A DNA stretch of 64,000 nucleotides from Chitinophagaceae bacterium (lineage in GTDB: Bacteria; Bacteroidota; Bacteroidia; Chitinophagales; Chitinophagaceae), in the NCBI GenBank assembly GCA_022841365.1, contig JALHRP010000005.1, forward strand, positions 30,003-94,002, given 5' to 3'. Under the pieces are notes generated by a model. It was not told the DNA's origin. It was given only the letters and a program-made list of their open reading frames with translations, and did not search any database. A program made the translations under genes and the position numbers. Below, one piece after another: positions 8,028-17,228 of this stretch (position 1 is the stretch's first letter; each line of letters opens with the position of its first letter).

Positions 8028-8906
8028 TCAGTTTACTTGCTGCCGGTAATCTGTTATATAACGGGAAGGCGATACACCGGTTACTTGTTTAAACACCCTG
8101 TTAAAGCTCACAGCACTGCTGAACCCGGTTTCATAGGCAATGGATGAAATACTTGTTACATCAGCTCCCGTCATTTTTTTACAGGCTTCATTGATGCGGA
8201 TCTCATTTACAAAACTGATATAAGTTTTACGGGTATGCTTTTTAAAATACCTGCAAAAAGCCTGCACGGTCAGATGTGCTACTCCGGCTATTTCCTTCAG
8301 TTTGATCTGATCGGTATAATGCTCCATGGTATAACGATACACATCATTCATCCGCAAACCTTCTGTATCAGAAATACTATAGTGTGTAGATGCAGAAGCA
8401 AGTATCCTGTTTCCTTTGATGCTGCTCAATGTCTGTAATAAATGAAGAAAGGCTGCAAGTATATAAGCCTGCTTCGCTTCTTTTACTAACAGCATTTCAG
8501 CAATGATCTTTTTTGCACTTGCAGCAGGAACCTGCAAACCCATGCTGCTCTGCTCTATCAGCCGTTTGATGTTTTTTGTTTCCGGCAGGGATAATACAGT
8601 TTGTGTAAACTGAACAGGATTGAAGAACAATGAAAGTGCCTGTACTTTTTTCTTTCTGCGTTGATCAAAATAAACAGGATCACTTTTAAACAGGTGTGGT
8701 TGATTGGCACCCAATAAATAAACTTCTCCTGCTTTAAACGGTTGCATATAATTACCGGCAATGAGTGTGCCTGTTCCTTCAATGATCCAGGTGATCTGTA
8801 TTTCTTTGTGCCGGTGCAGGTGATTATAAAAATGCGGCAACTTTTCTTCCTGCACCACAATAGAACGATCACCTGCAACAGGAATGGTAAATTGTACAAC
8901 CTTCAT
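8028..8906 (-). CDS. AraC-family transcriptional regulator, probable regulator of hydroxyproline catabolism
   Basis: 292 residues. N-terminal cupin sensing domain (about 15-95, with HxHRHKEIQITW and GEVYLLGANQPH), C-terminal double helix-turn-helix (about 190-288, IAYETGFSSAVSFNRVFKQVTGVSPSRYI). Divergent from the hydroxyproline operon starting at 9032 with 125 bases between starts, which makes it the natural candidate regulator; this is inference from position. Confidence 0.88.
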   Translation of the reverse strand: MKVVQFTIPVAGDRSIVVQEEKLPHFYNHLHRHKEIQITWIIEGTGTLIAGNYMQPFKAGEVYLLGANQPHLFKSDPVYFDQRRKKKVQALSLFFNPVQFTQTVLSLPETKNIKRLIEQSSMGLQVPAASAKKIIAEMLLVKEAKQAYILAAFLHLLQTLSSIKGNRILASASTHYSISDTEGLRMNDVYRYTMEHYTDQIKLKEIAGVAHLTVQAFCRYFKKHTRKTYISFVNEIRINEACKKMTGADVTSISSIAYETGFSSAVSFNRVFKQVTGVSPSRYITDYRQQVN

Positions 8907-9031
8907 TCTTTGCTGATTTTAGCCTTAATTGTAAAATTAGGGAGAATGCATGTTAATATCGGTAAAGTATTGGCTAATCAGCGACTGCCTGTTCTGTGTA
9001 CGATCCGGTATTTTCGTTCAAACTTATTACT

Positions 9032-9928
9032 ATGTCATTTGAATGGAAAGGAGTGTTTCCGGCAGTATTAACTCCGTTTACCGCCGATGATGCATTGGAT
9101 CTGCCAATGTTTGAAAAAAATCTGCAGGCTCAACTCGATGCAGGTGTGCAGGGGATTATCATTGGCGGTTCTTTGGGCGAGGCCAGTACCATCACAGCAA
9201 CAGAAAAAGAACAGTTAGTAAAACATGCGGTACAATTCTTCAACGGAAAAATTCCGGTGATTATGAATATTGCAGAAAGTACTACCAAAGATGCAGTACA
9301 ACAGGCAGCCAATGCCAAAGCATGGGGAGCCGAAGGATTAATGCTGTTGCCACCTATGCGATATAAAACGGATGAAAGGGAAACAGTTGCTTTTTTTAAA
9401 ACAGTAGCGCTTTCAACAGATTTGCCCGTTATGATCTACAACAATCCGGTGGATTATAAAATTGAAGTTACGCTGGATATGTTTGAAGAACTGTTGACAT
9501 GCAGCAATATTACAGCAGTGAAAGAAAGTACCAGAGATGTGACCAATGTTACAAGAATCATCAATCGTTTTGGAACACGGTTAAAGATTTTATGCGGGGT
9601 TGATACATTAGCTATGGAAGAATTGTGTCTGGGTGCTGATGGCTGGGTGGCCGGATTGGTAGATGCTTTTCCAAAAGAGACACTCGCCATTTTCAATTTA
9701 GTGAAAGAAGGAAAGATTGCAGAAGCAGCCGCCATCTATCGTTGGTTTATGCCATTGCTTGAACTGGATATTCATCCCAAACTGGTGCAATATATTAAAC
9801 TGGCTGCCACACAAACTGGAATTGGAAGTGAATATGTTCGGGCACCTCGTTTACCTTTACAGGGCAGCGAAAGGGAACGCATTCTCCAGATCATCAATGA
9901 TGGCATCGCTGCAAGGCCAAACTTATAA
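9032..9928 (+). CDS. Dihydrodipicolinate synthase family protein, probable 1-pyrroline-4-hydroxy-2-carboxylate deaminase
   Basis: 298 residues from ATG 9032 (the frame is open to 8996 but family alignment starts at FEWKGVFPAVLTPF). (beta/alpha)8 aldolase of the DapA superfamily with Schiff-base Lys164 (AVKES) and Tyr136 (MIYNNP). Next to an epimerase of the proline racemase family, an FAD amino-acid dehydrogenase and a semialdehyde dehydrogenase, it most likely deaminates 1-pyrroline-4-hydroxy-2-carboxylate to alpha-ketoglutarate semialdehyde in the trans-4-hydroxyproline pathway. True DapA is less likely given context. First gene of the operon, 15 bases before the next. Confidence 0.88.
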   Translation: MSFEWKGVFPAVLTPFTADDALDLPMFEKNLQAQLDAGVQGIIIGGSLGEASTITATEKEQLVKHAVQFFNGKIPVIMNIAESTTKDAVQQAANAKAWGAEGLMLLPPMRYKTDERETVAFFKTVALSTDLPVMIYNNPVDYKIEVTLDMFEELLTCSNITAVKESTRDVTNVTRIINRFGTRLKILCGVDTLAMEELCLGADGWVAGLVDAFPKETLAIFNLVKEGKIAEAAAIYRWFMPLLELDIHPKLVQYIKLAATQTGIGSEYVRAPRLPLQGSERERILQIINDGIAARPNL

Positions 9929-9943
9929 AATAAAATTTCTACA

Positions 9944-11428
9944 ATGAGTTTTGATGATACTTCGCTTGCGCAGATTGATCAATACATGAACGATGCATGG
10001 GATGCATTTCATGTGTATCGGAAGAAAAGTTTAAAAGAAAGGGCAGCGTTGATGCGTGCCATTGCTGTTGAACTGGAAGCATGTGGCGATGCGCTGATTC
10101 AAACAGCAATGAAAGAAACCAATTTGCCTGAAGCAAGATTGCGGAACGAACGGGGAAGAACAATTTTACAACTCAATCAATATGCAACTGCATGTGAACA
10201 GGGCGAATGGATTGAAGCAAGAATTGATACGGTGATTCCTGATAAAAATCCTCCGAAACCCGACATCAGAAAAATGTTGGTGCCCCTTGGCCCGGTTGTA
10301 GTTTTTGGTGCAAGTAATTTTCCATTTGCATACTCAACTGCAGGTGGCGATACAGCCTGTGCGTTAGCTGCCGGTTGTCCGGTGATTGTAAAAGCACATC
10401 CTGCACATGCACATACATCACAGATAGTTGCTGATGCTATTCATACAGCAGTCGCAAAACTTAATTTACCCCAAGCTGTTTTTACACATGTACATGGAAA
10501 AGCTTTTGAAGTGGGTCATGCATTGGTTACACATGCATATACAAAAGCAGTAGGCTTTACCGGTTCTTATAACGGCGGTAAACAATTATTCGATTGGGCC
10601 AATCAACGCAGAGAACCGATTCCCGTGTTTGCAGAAATGGGAAGTATCAACCCTGTGTTCTTATTACCGGAGAAATTAAAATCATCAGCAACAGAAATTG
10701 CAACCATGTATGCAGGTTCCATTACATTAGGTGTTGGTCAGTTTTGCACCAATCCGGGTTTGATCATTGGTATTGAAGGTGAAGATTTAAAAACCTTCAC
10801 CCATGATCTGGGCAAAGCCATACAGAAAGTTCAACCGGGTGTGATGTTACACCAGGGAATTGTAAATGCATACAAAGAGAAAAAAAGTACAGCGCTTTTG
10901 CAGGGTGAAGTGCATTTAGTAGCAGAGTCAGAAACAGAAGTAAAAGAAAACGAAGGGTTGCCAACAATTGCAACTGCCAGTGCAGAAGCATTTTTAAATA
11001 ACCCGGTATTGCAGCAGGAAGTGTTTGGTCCGTATTCACTCATCATCCGTTGTAAGAACAAAGAAGAAATGCTTGCAGTAGCGCAACATCTCGAAGGACA
11101 GTTAACTGCAACACTCATGGCAACCAATGAAGATGCGTTGCAAAATGAAGATCTTGTTGAAGCAGTAAAAAACAGTTGCGGTCGTTTTATTTTAAACAGT
11201 GTGCCAACAGGCGTAGAAGTTTGTTTAAGTATGCATCATGGTGGACCGTTTCCTGCAACAACTGATTCCAGGTTCACCAGTGTAGGTGCAGATGGCATTA
11301 AACGTTTTGCACGGCCCATTGCTTTTCAAAACTGGAGCAATGAATTGTTGCCGGAAGAATTGAAGAACGAAAATTCTTTACAGATATGGCGTACAGTAAA
11401 TAACGAACTGACAAAAGAACCGATCTGA
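9944..11428 (+). CDS. Aldehyde dehydrogenase, probable alpha-ketoglutarate semialdehyde dehydrogenase
   Basis: 494 residues, ALDH superfamily. Catalytic Cys268 (GQFCTNPG) and general base Glu231 (FAEMGSINP) are present, as is the cofactor-binding GFTGSYNGG near 204-212. The FAEMGSINP/GQFCTNPG pair is typical of 2,5-dioxovalerate dehydrogenases. It would oxidise alpha-ketoglutarate semialdehyde to 2-oxoglutarate, the last step of hydroxyproline degradation. Cytoplasmic; 15 bases after the deaminase and 25 before the next gene. Confidence 0.9.
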   Translation: MSFDDTSLAQIDQYMNDAWDAFHVYRKKSLKERAALMRAIAVELEACGDALIQTAMKETNLPEARLRNERGRTILQLNQYATACEQGEWIEARIDTVIPDKNPPKPDIRKMLVPLGPVVVFGASNFPFAYSTAGGDTACALAAGCPVIVKAHPAHAHTSQIVADAIHTAVAKLNLPQAVFTHVHGKAFEVGHALVTHAYTKAVGFTGSYNGGKQLFDWANQRREPIPVFAEMGSINPVFLLPEKLKSSATEIATMYAGSITLGVGQFCTNPGLIIGIEGEDLKTFTHDLGKAIQKVQPGVMLHQGIVNAYKEKKSTALLQGEVHLVAESETEVKENEGLPTIATASAEAFLNNPVLQQEVFGPYSLIIRCKNKEEMLAVAQHLEGQLTATLMATNEDALQNEDLVEAVKNSCGRFILNSVPTGVEVCLSMHHGGPFPATTDSRFTSVGADGIKRFARPIAFQNWSNELLPEELKNENSLQIWRTVNNELTKEPI

Positions 11429-11453
11429 ATCATTTCTTAACCATCACTTGCAT

Positions 11454-13760
11454 ATGAAAAAAGTAATTAGTTTTCTATTGTTCCCGTTTTTTGCTTTTGC
11501 ACAAAACAAAAGCACAACAGGTGCACAAAAGATTGCTGCGTTTAAACAGCAACAACTGTTATTGCAGCAATCACCTTATAAAAATCTGCAATGGCGATTG
11601 ACAGGTCCAGATAACAGAAGCGGCCGCAGTACCGATGTGGCGGGCATTACAGGCAATCCAAATATCATCTACGCCGCTTTTGCAACAGGTGGTTTGTGGA
11701 AGACAGAAGATGCAGGTGCAACATGGAAACCATTGTTTGATAAAGAAGCAACACAATCCATCGGCAATATTGCTTTGGCTCCATCCGATCCAAACACATT
11801 GTATGTAGGAACAGGTGAAGCAAATATTTTCCGTGCATCCTTACCTGGAATCGGAATGTATAAAACAACCAACGGCGGAAAAAGCTTTACGCATATTGGT
11901 TTGGAAAACACAGGAACCATTGCAAGAGTCATTGTTCATCCGAAAAATGCAAACCTTGTATACGTTGCAGCAAGTGGTAATGAATGGACTTATAATAAAG
12001 ACCGTGGTGTATACATGACCAATGACGGTGGTAAAACATGGAAGAATATTTTATTTGAAAGTGAGCAAAGTGGATGTATTGATCTGATGATGGATCCATC
12101 TGATCCTAATATCTTGTATGCAAGTATGTGGAACCGTATACGCAGAAGATGGAGCGATCCTGTTCCGGAAGATGGTGATCATTTGTATAAAACTACTGAC
12201 GGCGGTAAAACATGGAAGAAGATCACAAACGGTTTACCCGACACAAAACTCACAGGTCGTATAGGCCTGGCCGTTAGTCATTCAAACCCGAATGTATTAT
12301 ATGCCTTTGTTGATGATCATAATAAAAAGCGTGATCCCAACCCCGGTGAAACAGACAGCTACGAACGGAAGGTGCAAAAGGTTGTAATAGGTGGTGCTAT
12401 TTACCGCAGTACGAATAAAGGAGAGAGCTGGGAAAAAATGGGAGAGGTGCATGATTTCTTTAAACCATTCTCCGGTACGTATGGTTGGGTGTTCAGTCAA
12501 ATTCGTGTGCATCCAAAAAATGAAAACCGCATTTATGCATTTGGTGTAGAAAAAGGAATCAGCGAAGATGCAGGTAAAACATGGAAAGTATGGGACCCCA
12601 CAGATACAACCGGTGACTGGACACATGGGGATAATCATGCCATGTGGATTGATACAGACAATCCTGATCGAATGATCGTAGGAAATGATGGTGGTGTTAC
12701 ATTAACTTATAACGGTGGTATAAAATGGAAAAACTTTTTTGATAAAATTCCAACCACACAGTTTTACACTGTTACGTATGACATGAACACGCCGTTCAAC
12801 ATTTTTGGTTCCGTGCAGGATGAAGGAACCATGAGCGGTAATGTGAGCAACACGTTTGGTACAGCTCCAGATACAACGCTTCGCCCATGGCGTATGGCTC
12901 CCGGCGGTGAAGGAACACAAATACAGGTTGATCCGCTCAATACAAACATTGTATACTCATCTACCTACTATGGCCGGTTGATGAAAACAGATATGAGCAA
13001 GAGTCGTCGTGAAGCCGTGCAACGCTTTTCTTCATTTGATGTTGGTCGTATTGATTCATTACGTGGAGAATGGCTGGCAGCAACTGTGATGAGTAAGTTC
13101 AACAACAAAGTAATCTATCATGGTTTGCAGCATTTGTATAAAACAGAAGATGCAGGTGAAACGTGGAAGAGAATCAGTGTTGATCTGAGTTACAATGATC
13201 CAAAGCGTATGGGTAATTATCCCTATCTCATTTATCATCAGGCCATCACTGCAGTTGCAGAAGGCGATAAAGCAGGTGTATTGTATGCCGGTACAGATGA
13301 TGGTCGTGTTTGGTTTACTGCAAATGATGGCACAAGCTGGAAAGAAATCACAAAAGGACTTCCTTATAATAAACATGTCATTAAAATTGTGGCATCAGCA
13401 TTTAAATCATCAAGAGTATATATTGTGTTGAATGATCGCCGTGCGGATAACAACACGCCTTATATCTATGTAAGTGATGATTATGGAACAACATGGAAAC
13501 CGATTGCATCCAATCTGCCGGCTTCACCAGCGAATGTAATTGCAGAACATCCGGACAATGCGAATGTTTTATTCTGCGGAACAGATTTTGGTGTATACAT
13601 GAGTAAGGATGGTGGAAAAAAATGGATCGCTATCAATGGAACTATTCCTGCATCCGTTTCGGTGAATGATCTGTTTATTCATCCGAGGGATAAAAAACTC
13701 GTGATTGGTACTTACGGAAGAGGTGTGTATGTGTTGGATGATTTAAATGTGTTGAAATAA
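11454..13760 (+). CDS. Secreted BNR/Asp-box beta-propeller protein (VPS10/sortilin-like)
   Basis: 768 residues from ATG 11454 (MKKVISFLLFPFF signal peptide, AFAQ; an ATG two codons earlier is possible). About nine Asp-box motifs of the form [ST]xDxGxTW occur along the chain (for example EDAGATWKP, TDGGKTWKK, EDAGETWKR, DDYGTTWKP), forming one or two large propellers. Such proteins are often auto-annotated glycosyl hydrolases, but no catalytic sialidase residues can be assigned. It lies inside the hydroxyproline operon, 2 bases before the epimerase gene, so an exported role in handling hydroxyproline-rich polypeptides is possible but unproven. Confidence 0.85.
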   Translation: MKKVISFLLFPFFAFAQNKSTTGAQKIAAFKQQQLLLQQSPYKNLQWRLTGPDNRSGRSTDVAGITGNPNIIYAAFATGGLWKTEDAGATWKPLFDKEATQSIGNIALAPSDPNTLYVGTGEANIFRASLPGIGMYKTTNGGKSFTHIGLENTGTIARVIVHPKNANLVYVAASGNEWTYNKDRGVYMTNDGGKTWKNILFESEQSGCIDLMMDPSDPNILYASMWNRIRRRWSDPVPEDGDHLYKTTDGGKTWKKITNGLPDTKLTGRIGLAVSHSNPNVLYAFVDDHNKKRDPNPGETDSYERKVQKVVIGGAIYRSTNKGESWEKMGEVHDFFKPFSGTYGWVFSQIRVHPKNENRIYAFGVEKGISEDAGKTWKVWDPTDTTGDWTHGDNHAMWIDTDNPDRMIVGNDGGVTLTYNGGIKWKNFFDKIPTTQFYTVTYDMNTPFNIFGSVQDEGTMSGNVSNTFGTAPDTTLRPWRMAPGGEGTQIQVDPLNTNIVYSSTYYGRLMKTDMSKSRREAVQRFSSFDVGRIDSLRGEWLAATVMSKFNNKVIYHGLQHLYKTEDAGETWKRISVDLSYNDPKRMGNYPYLIYHQAITAVAEGDKAGVLYAGTDDGRVWFTANDGTSWKEITKGLPYNKHVIKIVASAFKSSRVYIVLNDRRADNNTPYIYVSDDYGTTWKPIASNLPASPANVIAEHPDNANVLFCGTDFGVYMSKDGGKKWIAINGTIPASVSVNDLFIHPRDKKLVIGTYGRGVYVLDDLNVLK

Positions 13761-13762
13761 AA

Positions 13763-14848
13763 ATGGCAACAAATCCCATCATAAAAAAATATCCCAACAG
13801 CAGCCTCAATCGTTTTGGCGGTTGGGTATTTCATTGCATTGATGCACATACCTGCGGTAACCCTGTTCGTTTAGTTGCAGAAGGTGGTCCGGCATTGGAA
13901 GGAAAGAACATGAGCGAAAAACGTCAGCACTTTTTAAGAGAGTATGATTGGATACGCAAGGGATTAATGTTTGAACCACGTGGTCATGATATGATGAGTG
14001 GCAGTATTCTCTATCCGCCGCATGATCCGCAAAATGATGTGGCTGTTTTATTTATTGAAACAAGCGGTTGTTTACCCATGTGCGGTCATGGTACGATTGG
14101 TACGATTACTATTGCTATTGAAGAAGGATTGATTGTTCCCAAAACGCCGGGCATTATTCGTATGGAAGCACCGGCGGGATTGGTGATGATTGAATACAGG
14201 ACGGACGACAGACCACAGACGACGGACAACAGCAGCTCACTAAAGGTTACCAGTGTGAAGTTGACAAACGTACCTGCTTACTTACATTCAACAGAATTAA
14301 CAGTTGATTGTCCGGAATTGGGTGAATTAATTGTTGATGTTTCTTATGGAGGAAATTTTTATGCCATTGTAGATGTGCAGAAAAATTTCAAAGGACTGGA
14401 ACATTATGCTGCTGATAAACTCATTGCATGGGCAAGAGAGCTGCGCAAGAATATCAATGCAAAGTATACATTCGTTCATCCGCAGGATGAAACGATCAAC
14501 GGATGCAGTCATATTTTATGGACCGGTGCTGTTCTTGATCCAATCTCAACAGCACGCAATGCAGTGTTTTATGGCGATAAAGCAATTGACCGCAGTCCAT
14601 GCGGTACTGGCACCTCCGCCCGTATGGCGCAATGGTATGCAAAAGGAAAGTTGAAGAAAGGGGATCTGTTTATTCATGAAAGCATTATTGGCAGTAAGTT
14701 CATTGGCAGCATTGAAGAAGAACTGGAAGTAAACGGCATTAAAGCCATTAAACCGGGTATTGAAGGTTGGGCAAAAATTTATGGGTACAATACCATCAGT
14801 ATTGACAAAGAAGATGATCCGTATGCCGAAGGGTTTCAGGTTGTCTGA
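13763..14848 (+). CDS. 4-hydroxyproline 2-epimerase (proline racemase family)
   Basis: 361 residues. Two-base cofactor-independent epimerase: Cys107 in PMCGHGTIG and Cys280 in RSPCGTGTSA are the catalytic pair, with His109 and the conserved Asp in the family positions. It would convert trans-4-hydroxy-L-proline to cis-4-hydroxy-D-proline. Residues about 146-158 (RTDDRPQTTDNSS) look like a translated short repeat inserted in a surface loop. The gene starts 2 bases after the propeller gene. Proline racemase activity cannot be excluded, but the neighbours favour hydroxyproline. Confidence 0.92.
   Translation: MATNPIIKKYPNSSLNRFGGWVFHCIDAHTCGNPVRLVAEGGPALEGKNMSEKRQHFLREYDWIRKGLMFEPRGHDMMSGSILYPPHDPQNDVAVLFIETSGCLPMCGHGTIGTITIAIEEGLIVPKTPGIIRMEAPAGLVMIEYRTDDRPQTTDNSSSLKVTSVKLTNVPAYLHSTELTVDCPELGELIVDVSYGGNFYAIVDVQKNFKGLEHYAADKLIAWARELRKNINAKYTFVHPQDETINGCSHILWTGAVLDPISTARNAVFYGDKAIDRSPCGTGTSARMAQWYAKGKLKKGDLFIHESIIGSKFIGSIEEELEVNGIKAIKPGIEGWAKIYGYNTISIDKEDDPYAEGFQVV
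14201..14230. repeat. Short GACGAC/CAGAC-type repeat inserted in frame in the epimerase gene
   Basis: A 30-base stretch made of ACGGACGACAGACC and ACAGACGACGGAC units, encoding TDDRPQTTDN. Composition and repetitiveness differ from flanking codons; it interrupts the usual short beta-hairpin of the family. Confidence 0.5.
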
Positions 14849-14949
14849 ACCACGATTTTTAGGATTAGTATGATTCGTGAAATGAGAGGAAGAATGTTGT
14901 TGCACAGTTCAGTTGTTAATTCAATATATCAGTAATAATGATAAGCTCG

Positions 14950-14991
14950 GCCTCCCCTCTCCGAAAGAGAGGGGAACGAGTGGAGAGGTTT
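14950..14991. repeat. CTCC/GGAG hairpin repeat (copy in hydroxyproline operon)
   Basis: Stem CCCCTCTC/GAGAGGGG (14954-14961 with 14967-14974) followed by a G-rich tail (GAACGAGTGGAGAGG). Same family as the copies between 52.9 and 61.8 kb, closest to the one at 58119. It lies between the epimerase and dehydrogenase genes. Confidence 0.75.
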
Positions 14992-15040
14992 AGCCATTCA
15001 ATGTGGCAAATGTGTAAACTTAAATGAAGTGTAAACTTTT

Positions 15041-16285
15041 ATGAGTAAAGCAATTATTGTTGGCGGAGGAATTGTAGGATTAAGTTCTGCCTATTATTTA
15101 CAACAAAGCGGCTGGGAAGTAACGGTGCTGGACAAGGGCGATTTTTCCGATAACTGTTCGTATGGTAATGCAGGTTATGTTTGTCCAAGTCATTTTATTC
15201 CATTGGCAACGCCCGGTATTGTAACACAGGGGCTGAAATGGATGTGGAATTCAAAGAGTCCGTTTTATGTAGAGCCTCGTTTGAATGCTGCACTGATCTC
15301 ATGGGGCATGAAGTTTATAAAAAGTGCTACAGCCAAACATGTAAACAATTCTGCCATACCCCTTCGTGATATTGCCTTCCTCAGTCAACAGTGTTACGAA
15401 CAATGGACTAAGTTGCCCGACTTTGATTTTGCTTACGAAAAGAAAGGACTGCTTGAATATTTTCAAACAGCAGAAAAAGAAGAACATTCGCATCATACTG
15501 CAGAAGATGCAAAAAAAATAGGCATTGAAGCAGTGATGTTATCAGCAGCAGAAGTACAAGCCATGGAGCCGGATGTTCAACTCAATATTCGTGGAGCATT
15601 GTATTTTAAAGATGATGCACATTTGTATCCGCAAAAATTGATGAAAGGATTAATGACGGTGTTGAAACAGTCTGGCGTAGAGTTGATCCCGAATGAAGAA
15701 GTTGTCCGGTTTGAACAAAATGGAACAAGAATAAAAACTGTTTATACAAAGCAACAGCAATACAATGTAGACATGCTGGTGATTGCAACAGGATCGTGGT
15801 CGAGAGAAGTTGCTTCAATGGTTGGTTTGAGTCTGCCGTTAATGCCGGGCCGTGGTTATTCTGTTACTTTAGAAAACTCGCCATTCAAATTAAATTATCC
15901 GGCTGTGTTGCAGGAAGGCAGAGTGGCCATTACACCGATGGATCAAAATAAAATCCGTTTTGGTGGAACCATGGAAATTACTTCCATCAAAACTCCGCCA
16001 CGTATGAACCGTGTTGCCGGTATTCTTGAAGCAGTGGAACGTTATTTACCTGCGTTTAAAATACCCATGCCCTCAACAGAAAATATTTGGTACGGATACA
16101 GGCCCTGTTCAGCAGATGGCTTGCCGTATATTGGCAGAGTAAAAGAAAATGTTCTTGTAGCAACCGGTCATGCAATGATAGGATTGAGTTTGGGCCCTGC
16201 CACAGGTAAGTTGGTTGCAGAGCTGGCAAATGAACAAACAACCAGCGTTGATATCAATCCTTATAATCCCGGACGGTTTTCATAA
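15041..16285 (+). CDS. FAD-dependent D-amino-acid dehydrogenase, probable cis-4-hydroxy-D-proline dehydrogenase
   Basis: 414 residues, DadA/DAO family. N-terminal FAD-binding motif VGGGIVGLSSAYYL (about 6-20) and C-terminal FAD-contacting segment GYRPCSADGLPYIG and GHAMIGLSLGPATGKLVAEL. In this operon it would oxidise cis-4-hydroxy-D-proline to 1-pyrroline-4-hydroxy-2-carboxylate, the substrate of the 9032 enzyme. General D-amino-acid dehydrogenase is the alternative. It is separated from the epimerase by 192 bases that hold a hairpin repeat. Confidence 0.88.
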   Translation: MSKAIIVGGGIVGLSSAYYLQQSGWEVTVLDKGDFSDNCSYGNAGYVCPSHFIPLATPGIVTQGLKWMWNSKSPFYVEPRLNAALISWGMKFIKSATAKHVNNSAIPLRDIAFLSQQCYEQWTKLPDFDFAYEKKGLLEYFQTAEKEEHSHHTAEDAKKIGIEAVMLSAAEVQAMEPDVQLNIRGALYFKDDAHLYPQKLMKGLMTVLKQSGVELIPNEEVVRFEQNGTRIKTVYTKQQQYNVDMLVIATGSWSREVASMVGLSLPLMPGRGYSVTLENSPFKLNYPAVLQEGRVAITPMDQNKIRFGGTMEITSIKTPPRMNRVAGILEAVERYLPAFKIPMPSTENIWYGYRPCSADGLPYIGRVKENVLVATGHAMIGLSLGPATGKLVAELANEQTTSVDINPYNPGRFS

Positions 16286-16329
16286 TTGTAGTTGTTGTTG
16301 TACTAACTTCGGTCATTAATAACAGCATC

Positions 16330-17163
16330 ATGAAAAAAATAATTTTCTTTCTTGTTTTCTGCAGCTGCGTACTTGCTCTTTCTGCGCAACATCAACTGGT
16401 AAAAATATGGTCAACCGATACCATTTTAAAAGTACCTGAATCTGTATTGTTTGATGGAAAGAATAAAGTGCTTTACGTAACCAACATTGATGGTATACAA
16501 CCATGGGGTAAAGATGGCAAAGGTTCTGTTGGTAAAGTGGGATTGGATGGACAGATCATTGCTGTTGACTGGGTAAGTGGATTGAATGCACCCAAAGGAA
16601 TGGGTTTGTATAAAAATAAATTATACGTGGCCGATTTAACCGAGCTGGTTGTGATTGATGTACTGAAAGGAATTATTATTGATCGGATACAGGTAGAAGG
16701 TTCGCAGGGATTAAATGATGTAAGTGTGAATGAGAAAGGAATTGTGTACGTGTCCGATTCAAGGAGCAGAAGAGTGTATGAAGTGAAAGAAAAGAAGGCC
16801 ACTGTTTTGCTTGACAGTACTAAATTAAAAGGACCGAACGGTGTATTGATGCATAAAAAGAATCTGTACGTTCTTGATGCCGGCAGCATGTACCGCATGG
16901 AGAAAGATGGGTCATTAACCAAACTGGCCGAAGGGATGGATGGCGGAACTGATGGAATTGAGAATGTAAGAGGTAACGACTATCTTGTTTCAACCTGGAG
17001 CGGCGTGGTATATTATGTAAATGCTGATGGAACAAAACAGGTGCTGCTTGATGGAAGGGAGCAGAAAGTCAACTCAGCAGATATTGGTTACGATGCTGCC
17101 AAACGCATTGTATATATTCCTACTTTCTGGAAAAATTCAGTAGTAGCCTATCAATTAAAGTAA
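16330..17163 (+). CDS. Secreted SMP-30/gluconolactonase-like beta-propeller protein
   Basis: 277 residues. Signal peptide (about 1-19, LALSAQ) then a six-bladed propeller pattern of the SMP-30/LRE family (KVPESVLFDGKNKVLYVTNI, LNDVSVNEKGIVYVSDS, GPNGVLMHKKNLYVLD). Enzymatic activity is not assured. It follows the dehydrogenase by 44 bases and is the probable last gene of the hydroxyproline cluster; its link to that pathway is positional only. Confidence 0.82.
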   Translation: MKKIIFFLVFCSCVLALSAQHQLVKIWSTDTILKVPESVLFDGKNKVLYVTNIDGIQPWGKDGKGSVGKVGLDGQIIAVDWVSGLNAPKGMGLYKNKLYVADLTELVVIDVLKGIIIDRIQVEGSQGLNDVSVNEKGIVYVSDSRSRRVYEVKEKKATVLLDSTKLKGPNGVLMHKKNLYVLDAGSMYRMEKDGSLTKLAEGMDGGTDGIENVRGNDYLVSTWSGVVYYVNADGTKQVLLDGREQKVNSADIGYDAAKRIVYIPTFWKNSVVAYQLK

Positions 17164-17228
17164 AGGAATGTGAAAACTTTTTGTACGGCATTTCCAGCAA
17201 TGGGAATGTCGTTATTTTTACCAAACGT

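Noticed and set aside
11454..13760. Sialidase assignment for the Asp-box protein
   Set aside because: Asp-boxes alone do not show sialidase activity; the FRIP motif and arginine triad of sialidases could not be identified.
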